Part shown: positions 27,037-35,520 of the stretch, one piece after another
Numbering within the stretch: position 1 is the first letter of the stretch
How the letters are laid out: every line of letters starts with the position of its first letter
DNA from: Verrucomicrobiaceae bacterium UBA1938
GTDB lineage: Bacteria > Verrucomicrobiota > Verrucomicrobiia > Verrucomicrobiales > Verrucomicrobiaceae
Assembly: GCA_002336895.1 (NCBI GenBank)
Contig: DDFC01000026.1
Coordinates: 62,001-126,000, forward strand
Length of the DNA stretch: 64,000 nucleotides
Direction of reading: 5' to 3'
Made by a program: the position numbers and the translations under genes
The notes under the pieces: generated by a model
Told to the model about the DNA's origin: nothing
The model's database searches: none
What the model saw: only the letters and a program-made list of their open reading frames with translations

Positions 27037-28143
27037 ATGATCAAAGCAATGGACCGCTGGCTGCTGCCCTGGCTCAAGGATTCCTTCCTGCGCCAAAGGG
27101 CCCCCATCACCGATGTCATGCTCTCGGTGTGCGACCACTTTGAGCCCTTTCACCACACGGACAAAGCCGGTGCCATGCGCCGCATGCAGGAGTGGCATAC
27201 CAGGCTGCCGGACATCCTGGCCACCGGTGTGGACCACGACGGGCAGACGCCGCGGCACACCTTTTTCTACCCCGTGGAGCAGTATGATGCCGACGTGATC
27301 CACTCGCTGGCAGAGCTCTGCACCCGCAGCCGCAATGAGGTGGAAATCCACCTGCATCATCACAACGACACGGCGGAAAATTTCTGCGCCGCCATCGAGC
27401 TCGGAAAGACAAACCTTCGCAGTCACGGCCTGCTGGGCAGCTCGCCAGCAGGGCAGGCCGTGTTTGGCTTCATTCACGGAAACTGGGCGCTGGATCATTC
27501 CGATCCTGCCGGCAGAGGCTGCGGTGTGCGCGGAGAGCTGGCCATGCTCAAGCAGGCTGGCTGCTACGCAGACCTGACCATGCCCTCGGCGCCGCATCCC
27601 ACGCAGGCGCCCATCGTCAACAGCCTCTACTACTCGCAGAGCACGCTGGCCGGGTGCTCGCACCATCGCGGCACGCCGGTGAAAGTCCTGGCGGATGGTT
27701 CTCCATCACTGCGGGAAAAGGCGGATCATCTGCTGCTCGTGCAGGGGCCGCTCATGCTGGACTTCACCCGGCGAAAATGGGGCCTGATGCCACGGGTGGA
27801 AAACTCCGACCTCGGTCCTGCCAATCCGCCCACCGTCCGCCGCTTCCATCAGTGGCTCAAAGCGGACATCTCCGTGCGTGGTGCGGAAAACTGGTGCTTC
27901 ATCAAACTGCACACCCACGGCGCACCGGAGAAGAATCATCCCTCGGTCATTGGCGAGCCCCGGCGTCGCTTTCACACCGAGCTGCTCCATCTGGCCGCGC
28001 AGGAGGGATTCCGCCTGCACTACGTGAGCTCGCGCGAGATGGTGAATATCCTCCATGCAGCAGAGGACGGCCATGCGCAGGGAGACGCCGGTCTGTGGCG
28101 CGACTACCTCTACGCGCCGCCAGCCTGCCTGCAGAAAGCCTGA
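27037..28143 (+). CDS. Polysaccharide-deacetylase-like protein (glycoside hydrolase/deacetylase fold)
   Basis: The ATG at 27037 follows the GT2 stop by four bases. The 368-residue product shows MLSVCDHFEPFHHTD near the start, a histidine-rich EIHLHHHNDTAENF at about residue 105-118, and FIHGNWALDHSD. These resemble the metal-binding Asp/His-x-x-x-His arrangement of NodB-type deacetylase domains, but the canonical HxxxH spacing is not exact. No signal peptide is evident. In a polysaccharide locus it could remove N-acetyl groups from the glycan or a lipid-linked precursor. Fold assignment is moderately confident, activity is inferred. Confidence 0.55.
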   Translation: MIKAMDRWLLPWLKDSFLRQRAPITDVMLSVCDHFEPFHHTDKAGAMRRMQEWHTRLPDILATGVDHDGQTPRHTFFYPVEQYDADVIHSLAELCTRSRNEVEIHLHHHNDTAENFCAAIELGKTNLRSHGLLGSSPAGQAVFGFIHGNWALDHSDPAGRGCGVRGELAMLKQAGCYADLTMPSAPHPTQAPIVNSLYYSQSTLAGCSHHRGTPVKVLADGSPSLREKADHLLLVQGPLMLDFTRRKWGLMPRVENSDLGPANPPTVRRFHQWLKADISVRGAENWCFIKLHTHGAPEKNHPSVIGEPRRRFHTELLHLAAQEGFRLHYVSSREMVNILHAAEDGHAQGDAGLWRDYLYAPPACLQKA

Positions 28144-28146
28144 TCG

Positions 28147-29307
28147 ATGAACCTTCTCGTCGTCACCAATCTCTTTCCTGATCAAAAGGAGCCCTGGCGC
28201 GGGCTCGACAATGCCACGCTGGTGCATGCTCTCATGCGGCAGGAGCCTGCCCTCAAGGTGCGCGTGCTGGCCTTTCGTCCTTCGTACAGGCACTTTGGTG
28301 CAGCTTCGAGTTTGAAGCCCCGCGCCGAAGATGCCGGGCTGGTGCCCGACTATTTCTGGGCCCCCTACATTCCCCGCTTTGGCGGCATGAACCACTGGCT
28401 GTTTGCGCGTGCCTTTGCCCGGGCGCGCCAGGTGCTTCCTCCTGGCTATGCGCCAGACGCGGTCCTGGCCCCCTGGCTCTTTCCTGATGCCTGTGGCGTG
28501 GCCTTGCAGGATGCGGACTGGGGGGCGCGCATGGTCGCCGTAGCCCAGGGGTCGGACGTGCATCGTTATCTCGACATGCCCTTCAGGCGCCGCGCCATCC
28601 TGGCCATGAGCCGGCGCGCCAAAGCCATCGTGACACGCAGCCAGGATCTTGAGAACCGCCTCGTCAGGCACGGCACTCCGCGTGGCAAGGTGCACAGCGT
28701 TTACAATGGGGTGGACGTTCACACCTTCAGACCCGGATCGCGTACAGAAGCGCGTGCGGAGCTGGATCAGCCGCAGGATGCGCGGCTGCTGCTCTTTGTG
28801 GGCAATTTCCTCCCCGTCAAAGGGCTCGACCTGCTGCTGGCGGCCTTTGCCCAGGTGAAGGTGGCGCTGGGGCAGCCTGTGCGGCTGGCCTTGATCGGCG
28901 GCGGTCCGTTGGAGGGCGCGTTGCGCGCGCAGGCGGCGGAGCTCGGCATCAGCTCAGAGGTGCTTTTTCTCGGACGTCATGGTGCGCCCAAAGTGGCGCG
29001 CTGGATGCAGGCGGCGGATGCGGTGTGCATGACGAGTCACAACGAAGGCGTGCCCAATGTGGTGCTGGAGTCTCTCTCCAGCGGGCGCGCACCCGTCTGC
29101 ACGGACGTGGGCGGTATTTCAGAGGTGGTGGAGCCGGTTCTCGGCAGGCGGTTTCTGGTGCCGGGGCGTGATGCCACGGCCTACGCCACCGTGCTTCTGG
29201 ATGCGCTGCAAAATCCCCCGGATGAGCAGGTGCTGCATCAGGCCGCGCTGAGCCATTCATGGGAAAACTGCGCGCAGCGGTATCTTGAGCTGCTGCGTGC
29301 GGCTTAA
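28147..29307 (+). CDS. GT4-family glycosyltransferase
   Basis: The 386-residue GT-B protein begins NLLVVTNLFPDQKEPWRG. It carries LLLFVGNFLPVKGLDLLLAAF and the E-x7-E motif within SHNEGVPNVVLESLSSG, followed by DVGGISEVV. These features place it among retaining GT4 transferases. It is the last gene of the forward run, three bases after the deacetylase-like gene. The initiating sugar transferase converges on it from the other strand with a 33-base gap that shows no clear terminator. Confidence 0.9.
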   Translation: MNLLVVTNLFPDQKEPWRGLDNATLVHALMRQEPALKVRVLAFRPSYRHFGAASSLKPRAEDAGLVPDYFWAPYIPRFGGMNHWLFARAFARARQVLPPGYAPDAVLAPWLFPDACGVALQDADWGARMVAVAQGSDVHRYLDMPFRRRAILAMSRRAKAIVTRSQDLENRLVRHGTPRGKVHSVYNGVDVHTFRPGSRTEARAELDQPQDARLLLFVGNFLPVKGLDLLLAAFAQVKVALGQPVRLALIGGGPLEGALRAQAAELGISSEVLFLGRHGAPKVARWMQAADAVCMTSHNEGVPNVVLESLSSGRAPVCTDVGGISEVVEPVLGRRFLVPGRDATAYATVLLDALQNPPDEQVLHQAALSHSWENCAQRYLELLRAA

Positions 29308-29340
29308 GTGCACCGCCCTCCTCCAAGCCTCGCTGCCTGA

Positions 29341-30840
29341 TCAGGCTTCGGCGAGGCCGCGAATGGGGGAGCTTTCAGCGGTCGTCAGCTCCGGGCCCTC
29401 GGTGACGGGTTCGGCGTCAGGCGAGGCCTCCAGGTCGAAATCGATGCCTGTGGAGTAGCGCTTCTGGGTGTGGGACTTGAGCCCGCCGCCCAGCACCACG
29501 CGCACGGTGTCCAGGAGAATGAGGCTGTCGAAGAGCACGCCCGCGTGCTTCAGGTAGTAGAGGTCGTACTCCAGCTTGCACTTGGCGTCATTGATGGAGG
29601 CGCCGTAGGGGTAGCACACCTGCGCCCATCCGGTCAGGCCGGGCTGCAGCATGTGGCGCTCCTGGTAGTGCGGCAGCACACGGGAGAGCTTGGTCACAAA
29701 CTCCGGGCGCTCCGGACGCGGGCCCACGAAGGACATCTCCCCGCGCAGCACGTTCAGCAGCTGCGGGATTTCATCAATGCGGTAGCGGCGGAGGAAGGCG
29801 CCGCCTGGGAACACACGCGGGTCTTTGGAGACGGTGGACCACACGGCACCGCCTTTCTCCGCATCCAGGCGCATGCTGCGCAGCTTGTAGATCTGGAAGC
29901 GCTTGCCAAAGCGGCCCACGCGCTCCTGGCGGAAAAACACCGGCCCCTCTGGCGAGAAGAAGCGCACGATGGCCATGCCGATGAGCATGAAGGGGGCGAG
30001 CACCAGCAGCAGGATGAGCGAGGTGGTGATGTCAAAGAAGCGCTTCAGCTTGCTGAAGTAGAAGCTGCGGGAAGACGATTCAGACTGCAGCAGCCAGCCC
30101 ATCGTCACCAGATGCAGCGGCACGTAGTTCAGGTGCTTCTCACACACGGAGATCAGGCTGTTGCATGCAAAGCCCAGATAGCGCAGCCGGCGGAACTCAT
30201 GCCGCGCCTTTTCGTCCTCCGCCCTCTTTTCCAGGAAGACAATCCTGTCCAGCTTGTGCTGGCGTATGAGCTTGCGCGCATTGCGCAGCCTGCCGAGGAA
30301 GTCCTCCTGGCCTTCGGGATCCTCATCAATGCCGATCCTGCCCACGAGATGCACTCCTGGCGGGCACTGGGTGCGCAGCAGTTCGTATTCCAGCATCTCC
30401 TCGGGAGATTCGGCCACAAAGGCTATCCTGTCAGGCGCGATCCGGTGCTTGTGGTAAATGAGCCAGTGCAAGCCCAGCAGAACAGGGTAGGAAAACAGGC
30501 AGCCAAGGGCCATGAAGCCGCGGCCAATCCGCAGATCAAAACTCATGTACCCCACCAGGGTGATGATCACAAAAGCAATCAGAAACGCGAAGGTAAACAG
30601 GATGCCGTGGATGAGAAAGCTGGAGCGCCGCTGCGACTCCACAGAGTAAAGCCCCAAAATATAAACGGATGAACTCAGGGCCGCTGCACCCGCCAGGATC
30701 GGGGCGATAAATTCTTCAATATGCCAGAGCTCGGTGAAACGTACGTAGTTGGCCAGCAGGTATGCGCCAATAAACACCGAAACGTCGCGCAGAGCACGTA
30801 TTCCTATGTTGAGCCAATGGCCTCTGTTGATGCTATGCAT
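29341..30840 (-). CDS. Polyprenyl glycosylphosphotransferase (WcaJ/EpsB-type initiating sugar transferase)
   Basis: The 499-residue protein has about four N-terminal transmembrane helices, a CoA-binding-like central region (residues about 130-240) and a C-terminal sugar-transferase domain. The domain starts FFDITTSLILLLVLAPFML and contains YKLRSMRLDAE, RRYRIDEIPQLLNVL, MSFVGPRPERPEF and PGLTGWAQV. All are standard for PssY/WcaJ enzymes that transfer a sugar-1-phosphate to undecaprenyl phosphate and so start the repeat unit. It is transcribed towards the main cluster from an AT-rich 176-base intergenic region. An acidic tail of about 40 residues follows the catalytic domain. Confidence 0.93.
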   Translation of the reverse strand: MHSINRGHWLNIGIRALRDVSVFIGAYLLANYVRFTELWHIEEFIAPILAGAAALSSSVYILGLYSVESQRRSSFLIHGILFTFAFLIAFVIITLVGYMSFDLRIGRGFMALGCLFSYPVLLGLHWLIYHKHRIAPDRIAFVAESPEEMLEYELLRTQCPPGVHLVGRIGIDEDPEGQEDFLGRLRNARKLIRQHKLDRIVFLEKRAEDEKARHEFRRLRYLGFACNSLISVCEKHLNYVPLHLVTMGWLLQSESSSRSFYFSKLKRFFDITTSLILLLVLAPFMLIGMAIVRFFSPEGPVFFRQERVGRFGKRFQIYKLRSMRLDAEKGGAVWSTVSKDPRVFPGGAFLRRYRIDEIPQLLNVLRGEMSFVGPRPERPEFVTKLSRVLPHYQERHMLQPGLTGWAQVCYPYGASINDAKCKLEYDLYYLKHAGVLFDSLILLDTVRVVLGGGLKSHTQKRYSTGIDFDLEASPDAEPVTEGPELTTAESSPIRGLAEA

Positions 30841-31016
30841 GAGATGTTATGACAAGTGGTTAACTGTCCTGATCTGAAGGGCTTAGCAGCTTGATGCTTG
30901 AGAATGAGTCACAAAGAAGGGTGATTGCAAGGCTGTTATATGGGCTTTTCCTGCTTTGTGGCTATTGAAATGATGATGTTGATGGAATGATGCTGATTAA
31001 GACCACTGCAGGGATC

Positions 31017-32171
31017 TTACTTCTGGGCTTTTTTGAGAATGTGCAGTCCCAGCAGGCCGACACTGAAGGAGATGGAAATCGCAAGCGGGTGTGACCAAAA
31101 GAGCAGATCACGGGCCAAATGAAGGTTGGCAAAACCAGAGAGCGTCCATCTGGCTCCTATGTAACCAGCCAGCAGGGCGCAGCCCATCAGCGTGGCCAGC
31201 AGGGTGAAGAAGAGCACGCCTTCATTCAGATGAATGAGCTTTTGGGTGATTCCCATGGAGCGGTCGCGGCTCTGGAGAAAGAGCATGCAGCTGAACAGGT
31301 AGAACTGCGCGCCGATGATCCCGGCCAGCAGCAGCAGTGCCTCGCTGTGCAGGTCAAAGATGTGGAAGACACCGCCGATGCTCACCGGGCCGGTGCAAAA
31401 AGCAGTCACCTGCAGCAGTGTGGTGAGCAGCACCGTCAAGAAGCCAAGAAGTTCAAAGAGCCTGGGCTTCTCCGAGAAAATGAAGAGCAGGTGGCGCATG
31501 CCGTCCCTCCAGGTGCGCAGGTGGGCCACCCGGCCCTCGGGTCCTTTCCGCAGTCCTGATGGGATCTCCACTGTTTTGGCGTCGGCTTTGAGCGCCTTGA
31601 TCAGCAGTTCGGAGGCAAATTCCATGCCGTTGGAGCGGATCTGCCACTTGGCAAACTCCGCCTTGCGAATGCAGCGGAAGCCGGAGTTGCAGTCGGTCAG
31701 CCTTCCATGAAACAGCAGATTGATCAGTGTGGTCAGCACCGGAGTGCCCACCCAGCGGTGCAGTGTGGGCATGGCTCCGGGCTCGATGCGGCCGATCATG
31801 CGGGAGGCTATGGCCATGTCTGCATTGCCCTCTTTGGCTGCACGGTAGAGCGGAGCGGCATCTGCATAAAGGTAGGTGCTGTCCGAGTCTGCAAACATGA
31901 CATACTCCGCCTGGCTGGCCTCGATGCCGCCACGCAGGGCCGCCCCGTATCCACGCACCGGCACCGGAACCACACGGCACCCCAGGCTCTCGGCGATCTC
32001 GCGCGAGCGGTCCGTGCTGCCATTGTCCGCGATGACGATCTCGTATCGGATCCCTGCTGCATCCAGAGAGTCTCTGACCTGCCGTACGCATGTGCCCAAG
32101 GTTTGCTCTTCATTGAGGCATGGAAAGACAAAACTCAGGTCTGGTGCAGAGGCAGTGTCAGTCAATGGCAT
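31017..32171 (-). CDS. GT2 glycosyltransferase, dolichol-phosphate-sugar synthase-like, with membrane helices
   Basis: The 384-residue protein opens LSFVFPCLNEEQTLGTCV, then VIADNGSTDRSREIAESLG, and has the acidic motif VMFADSDSTYLYADA. CNSGFRCIRKAEFAKW follows, a region typical of DPM/DPG-synthase-like GT2 enzymes. Four hydrophobic helices fill residues about 240-380. Such enzymes transfer a sugar to polyprenyl phosphate. It is upstream of the initiating transferase on the same strand with a 176-base gap, so it may be a separate transcript. The region 32172-32408 ahead of it is AT-rich and probably holds divergent promoters, with no clear match. Confidence 0.85.
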   Translation of the reverse strand: MPLTDTASAPDLSFVFPCLNEEQTLGTCVRQVRDSLDAAGIRYEIVIADNGSTDRSREIAESLGCRVVPVPVRGYGAALRGGIEASQAEYVMFADSDSTYLYADAAPLYRAAKEGNADMAIASRMIGRIEPGAMPTLHRWVGTPVLTTLINLLFHGRLTDCNSGFRCIRKAEFAKWQIRSNGMEFASELLIKALKADAKTVEIPSGLRKGPEGRVAHLRTWRDGMRHLLFIFSEKPRLFELLGFLTVLLTTLLQVTAFCTGPVSIGGVFHIFDLHSEALLLLAGIIGAQFYLFSCMLFLQSRDRSMGITQKLIHLNEGVLFFTLLATLMGCALLAGYIGARWTLSGFANLHLARDLLFWSHPLAISISFSVGLLGLHILKKAQK

Positions 32172-32408
32172 GCTTATGGTGGATGAATCCTTATTGTGTG
32201 AGTTATGAATTCCTATTCACCTAAAATTGCAGCATTGGCAAAAACCAAAATAAGAAAATATGAGACTTTTTTGCCTCTGAATAACCTAAATATCAGTGCA
32301 TTGGCCAAGCTTTGGCTGGCTAAATTGCGCCCTAAAACCTAAATCGATGGCCGCCGACACTTGTCGCTGGCTGGGTAGAAGCTGGTTGAATCTTCACTGC
32401 CGCTGGTG

Positions 32409-32879
32409 ATGAATGACCAGAAGATGACCTCGACTTCTCACTTCACCTGCCGGTTGCGGTGGTTTGCCATGGCGGCCTCCTGCCTGCTCGTTCTGGCGCT
32501 CTGCGGCTGCATGCAATCTGCTGCCGATCCGGGCTCCACTTTCAGCAAGGGCCTGCAGCGCAGTGCATGGAAGACGCTGGAGGACTACGATCAGGCGGTG
32601 CTGGGCGGCAGGGAGAAGATGCGCGCAGAAATTCCCGCCGCCTACTGGCAGCCTGACATCCAGCGGCTGCAGCCTGTGAAGGTCTATTCCCACCGGGTCA
32701 ATCTCGTCGTGGTGCAGAGCCTGCACGATGGAGTGGAGCGGGGGAAATATATTAACCTTCCGGTATCCTCCTGGCTGCCGGTTGCACACTGGTTCTCAAA
32801 CAAGACTCAGGATGGCTTTGTCTTCCGCCCGGCAGTGGGTGCGGGTGTGTATCACTTCACCCGCACTGCGGTGCGTTAG
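32409..32879 (+). CDS. Putative lipoprotein of unknown function
   Basis: The ATG at 32409 is used; a GTG immediately before it (32406) is in frame. The protein of about 156 residues has a basic N-region, a hydrophobic stretch (FAMAASCLLVLALCGC) and a lipobox ending LCGC, with the lipidated Cys near residue 35. The mature part of about 120 residues has no motif I recognise. It ends two bases before the prfA stop on the other strand. Location is predicted periplasmic, anchored by lipid. Confidence 0.6.
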   Translation: MNDQKMTSTSHFTCRLRWFAMAASCLLVLALCGCMQSAADPGSTFSKGLQRSAWKTLEDYDQAVLGGREKMRAEIPAAYWQPDIQRLQPVKVYSHRVNLVVVQSLHDGVERGKYINLPVSSWLPVAHWFSNKTQDGFVFRPAVGAGVYHFTRTAVR

Positions 32880-32881
32880 CA

Positions 32882-33961
32882 TCAGCCCAGCCCTGCTTCT
32901 GCCAGGCGCTCCTTCAGGTCGCTGGCCAGCAGGCCTTGCAGGATCTGGTCGATCCTGCCTTCCATGAACTGGTCCAGGTTGTAGAGCGTGAGCTCGATGC
33001 GGTGATCCGTCACGCGGTTCTGCGGGTAGTTGTAGGTGCGGATCTTTTCCTCGCGTCCGCCGCTGCCAATGAGGTTGCGGCGGTTGGCGGAGTATTTGGC
33101 GGCCTCTTCCTGCTGCTTCTTTTCCAGCAGGCGTGAGCGCAGGATGCTCAGGGCCTTTTCCTTGTTCTTGATCTGGCTGCGTCCGTCCTGGCAGCGCACG
33201 ATGGTGCCGGTGGGGATGTGCAGCACCTGCACGGCGGAGTCGGTGGTGTTCACGCCCTGGCCGCCTGCGCCGGAGGAGCGGCAGACTTCGATGCGCACCT
33301 CGTCGGGCTTGAGTTCAAAGTCCACTTCCTCGGCCTCCGGCAGCACGGCCACGGTGGCGGCGGAGGTGTGGATGCGGCCCTGCGCCTCGGTGGCGGGCAC
33401 GCGCTGCACACGGTGCACGCCGCTCTCATATTTCATGACGCGGTACACGTCCTCGCCGCTGATCTTGATGATGACTTCCTTGAAACCGCCCACCTCGGAC
33501 GGGCTGGAGTCCAGAGACTCGATCTTCCACCCGCGGCCTTCAGAAAAGCGCGTGTACATGCGCAGGAGATCGGCGGCAAAGAGGGAGGCCTCGTCCCCGC
33601 CGGTGCCGGCGCGGATTTCGAGAATGATGTCGCGGCCTTCCAGCGGATCAGGCGGCAGGATGGACTCCTGGATGGAGCGCTCCAGATCCACGAGGCGCTG
33701 CTCCAGCACGGGGATCTCCGCAGCAGCCATCTCGGCCAGTTCCTTGTCCTCCTGGGACTTGGCCATGACACGGTTTTCGGCCAGTTCCTCCTGCGTTTTC
33801 TGAAAGGCATCCCAGTGCTTCAGCAGACTGTCCAGGCTGCGGTGCTCACGCAGCATCTCACCGGCTTTCTTGGCATCGTCGTAAAAGTTTGGACGGCCGA
33901 TGATGTCTTCGAGATCGGCGAAGCGGGTGCGTTTTCCGGCGATGACGCCTGAGTAGTCCAT
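32882..33961 (-). CDS. prfA: Peptide chain release factor 1
   Basis: The 359-residue protein has the usual RF1 length. The peptidyl-hydrolysis loop contains GAGGQGVN with the GGQ motif at residues 233-235. The stop-codon recognition tripeptide is PAT (189-191) in RVPATEAQGRIHTS, the PxT form of RF1, which reads UAA and UAG, as opposed to the SPF of RF2. Flanking IRAGTGGDEASLFA is also family-typical. It lies downstream of rpmE on the same strand, a common bacterial arrangement, but an intrinsic terminator separates them. Confidence 0.97.
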   Translation of the reverse strand: MDYSGVIAGKRTRFADLEDIIGRPNFYDDAKKAGEMLREHRSLDSLLKHWDAFQKTQEELAENRVMAKSQEDKELAEMAAAEIPVLEQRLVDLERSIQESILPPDPLEGRDIILEIRAGTGGDEASLFAADLLRMYTRFSEGRGWKIESLDSSPSEVGGFKEVIIKISGEDVYRVMKYESGVHRVQRVPATEAQGRIHTSAATVAVLPEAEEVDFELKPDEVRIEVCRSSGAGGQGVNTTDSAVQVLHIPTGTIVRCQDGRSQIKNKEKALSILRSRLLEKKQQEEAAKYSANRRNLIGSGGREEKIRTYNYPQNRVTDHRIELTLYNLDQFMEGRIDQILQGLLASDLKERLAEAGLG

Positions 33962-33999
33962 GAGCGGGGGAGAAAGGAGAAGGGGAGGTCTGCGGCAAA

Positions 34000-34037
34000 A
34001 AGAAAACGGTGCCCAGCACGAGGCATGGGCACCGTTT
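34000..34037 (-). terminator. Rho-independent terminator between rpmE and prfA
   Basis: A perfect 12-base stem (34004-34015 with 34026-34037, core ACGGTGCCCA/TGGGCACCGT) has a ten-base loop. Read on the reverse strand it is followed by TTTTCTTTTT. It lies 24 bases past the rpmE stop and about 40 bases before the prfA start. It should end most rpmE transcripts and limit read-through into prfA. Confidence 0.88.
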
Positions 34038-34060
34038 GGCTAAAGAGGGAGGATGCAGGG

Positions 34061-34315
34061 CTAGGCTTCGGCGGCGGCAGGAGCAGCTTCGAGCTTCGGA
34101 GCCGTGCGGCGTGCGCGGATGGAACCGTAGCGCTGGGCGAACTTGTCCACGCGGCCGGCGGTGTCGATGAAGCGCTGCTCACCGGTGAAGTAGGGGTGGC
34201 AGGCGGAGCAGATGCCGATACGGAGGTTCGGCACGGTCGAGATCGTGTTGTACACGGCACCGCAGGTGCAGGTGATCGTGGTCTCGTGAGTCTTGGGATG
34301 GATGTTTTCTTTCAT
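34061..34315 (-). CDS. rpmE: Ribosomal protein bL31
   Basis: The 84-residue protein begins MKENIHPKTHETTITCTCGA and contains the Cys pairs CTCG and CSACHP, as in the zinc-binding (C+) form of L31. HPYFTGEQRFIDTAGRVDKFAQRYG is diagnostic of the family. The C-terminal tail is Ala/Pro/Glu-rich. L31 is a large-subunit protein at the central protuberance. The C+ form suggests zinc-replete expression, with a C- paralogue possibly elsewhere. It is followed by a strong terminator. Confidence 0.96.
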   Translation of the reverse strand: MKENIHPKTHETTITCTCGAVYNTISTVPNLRIGICSACHPYFTGEQRFIDTAGRVDKFAQRYGSIRARRTAPKLEAAPAAAEA

Positions 34316-34485
34316 GGTGGTGAAGGGTCCACGTGGTCAGACGAGGCGCGGTACGCAGCTTTCGCCGGGGCGTGGGGGCGGGCAGAATAGTGGATTTTGG
34401 GAAATGGTCAAGGGGGAGTGCGGGGGAAGGGGCTCTGGCAGCGCTGGCTTGCCGCAGCCTTGTTTTATTCTATCTTGAGCCAATC

Positions 34486-34719
34486 ATGACCATCACACTT
34501 CCTGACGATCCTGCGCTCGCCTCCCTGGGAGAGGAGGAAATCCGCCTGGATCTGGCCTGCGGCGCGTATGCTGCTGGGCATCTTTCGCGCCAGCTGGCTG
34601 CCGATGTTGCCGGTGTCAGCCGGTACGACTTTGATCAGGCTCTCTATGTGCGGCGCATCCCGTCCTTTACGGAGGAGATGCTGGCCCAGGATCTTGAAAC
34701 CCGACAGGTGACTTCTTGA
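34486..34719 (+). CDS. UPF0175-family small protein
   Basis: The ATG at 34486 gives a 77-residue protein, ITLPDDPALASLGEEEIRLDLACGAYAAG, followed by SRQLAADVAGVSRYDFDQAL. It has the helical pattern and the G-x-L-S-x-x-x-A-A-x-x-A-G-x-S-R motif of UPF0175 proteins, predicted helix-turn-helix antitoxin-like. The frame extends upstream, but that part has no family sequence. Members often pair with a PIN-domain toxin. None is seen here, as the next forward gene is the sulfatase and the reverse neighbour is a low-GC orphan. It may be a solitary regulator or an orphaned antitoxin. Confidence 0.7.
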   Translation: MTITLPDDPALASLGEEEIRLDLACGAYAAGHLSRQLAADVAGVSRYDFDQALYVRRIPSFTEEMLAQDLETRQVTS

Positions 34720-34772
34720 AACGCGTCGACAAAGGCTTTGTCAAGAAATGGGGGCGGTCACGACATGGGAAG

Positions 34773-34802
34773 CAATGGAATCAACCATGATTGACTCCAT
34801 TG
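34773..34802. repeat. Near-perfect inverted repeat next to a low-GC gene
   Basis: CAATGGAATCAA (34773-34784) and TTGACTCCATTG (34791-34802) pair over 12 bases with one mismatch and a six-base loop. The repeat lies between the UPF0175 gene and the stop of the reverse-strand orphan. A second dyad, GACAAAG/CTTTGTC, is at 34728-34742. No T-run follows either. They could act as bidirectional transcription stops for the convergent genes. Confidence 0.4.
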
Positions 34803-34803
34803 A

Positions 34804-35367
34804 TTATGAAATGGCGAATTGAACATTTTTGGAGGTGAGAAACTTGTCCCAATCTGCAATGCACTGGGTCGCAACGACGATGGCATCATGCTTATTGCCC
34901 CCTATGGTCAGGATGATTTTGGCCGTCGCAATTGGCGGACCAATGCGTTTACTTTGTGAAATTGTTATAGTGTCGCCATCGGACGGATTGCGGGAGAAAT
35001 GGATCATGCCGGGTTCGGTAGTCCATGAAAGGTCGAGGCTGTAAGCCATGTTAATTTGATTCAAATGCATTCCTGAGCGAGGAGGGGTCCTGAGCCCTGC
35101 GTGCTTGAAGGAGTTGCATAGGTCAGCAGCTAATGACAGTGCCGGATTAGCAGTTATGAAAGCTTCCACGTCGTTCGGTGGCTGAAACCGCAGGTCCTTT
35201 TTCAGGTAATCCTTTAAGTGATAGCATTCAATAAAAAACGCTTTTGTTGCGTCGGCTGCCGCACGGTCACCAATGATAACCGTTTTGCCAATGTCAGTGG
35301 CAATTTCACGCATACGCTGAAATGCACGGTGAACACTTTGATACTGCTCTTCAGAATCGAAAGTCAT
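34804..35367 (-). CDS. Low-GC protein of unknown function (possible HEPN-like helical protein)
   Basis: The ATG at 35367 (MTFDSEEQYQSVHRAF) gives about 187 residues; the frame extends 31 codons upstream without recognisable sequence. The N-terminal half is helical, with FFIECYHLKDYLKKDL and ADLCNSFKHAGLRTPP. The N-x-x-K-H element with a preceding aromatic/acidic helix is seen in HEPN-like domains, but the canonical RxxxxH is absent, so this is speculative. A beta-rich C-terminal half follows. Base composition is about 45% GC in the lines counted, against about 60% for neighbours, which suggests recent transfer. No partner gene is visible. Confidence 0.55.
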   Translation of the reverse strand: MTFDSEEQYQSVHRAFQRMREIATDIGKTVIIGDRAAADATKAFFIECYHLKDYLKKDLRFQPPNDVEAFITANPALSLAADLCNSFKHAGLRTPPRSGMHLNQINMAYSLDLSWTTEPGMIHFSRNPSDGDTITISQSKRIGPPIATAKIILTIGGNKHDAIVVATQCIADWDKFLTSKNVQFAIS

Positions 35368-35520
35368 ATTGAAAACGATACGTGAGGTTGAAAATAAATC
35401 AGTGAAAATCCGATCTGTTTTGCAGCAACAAATTTGTTCAATGTTCAAGTTGGCGCACAAGGGAATGTGTTTGAACCCACTGATAACTCCGCCTCGCGTG
35501 CAGCGTTACCGCGCACAACC

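Noticed and set aside
29470..30672. Forward frame of 400 codons opposite the sugar transferase gene
   Set aside because: Antisense shadow, Gln/His-rich, no recognisable domain; the reverse product has all WcaJ-type motifs.
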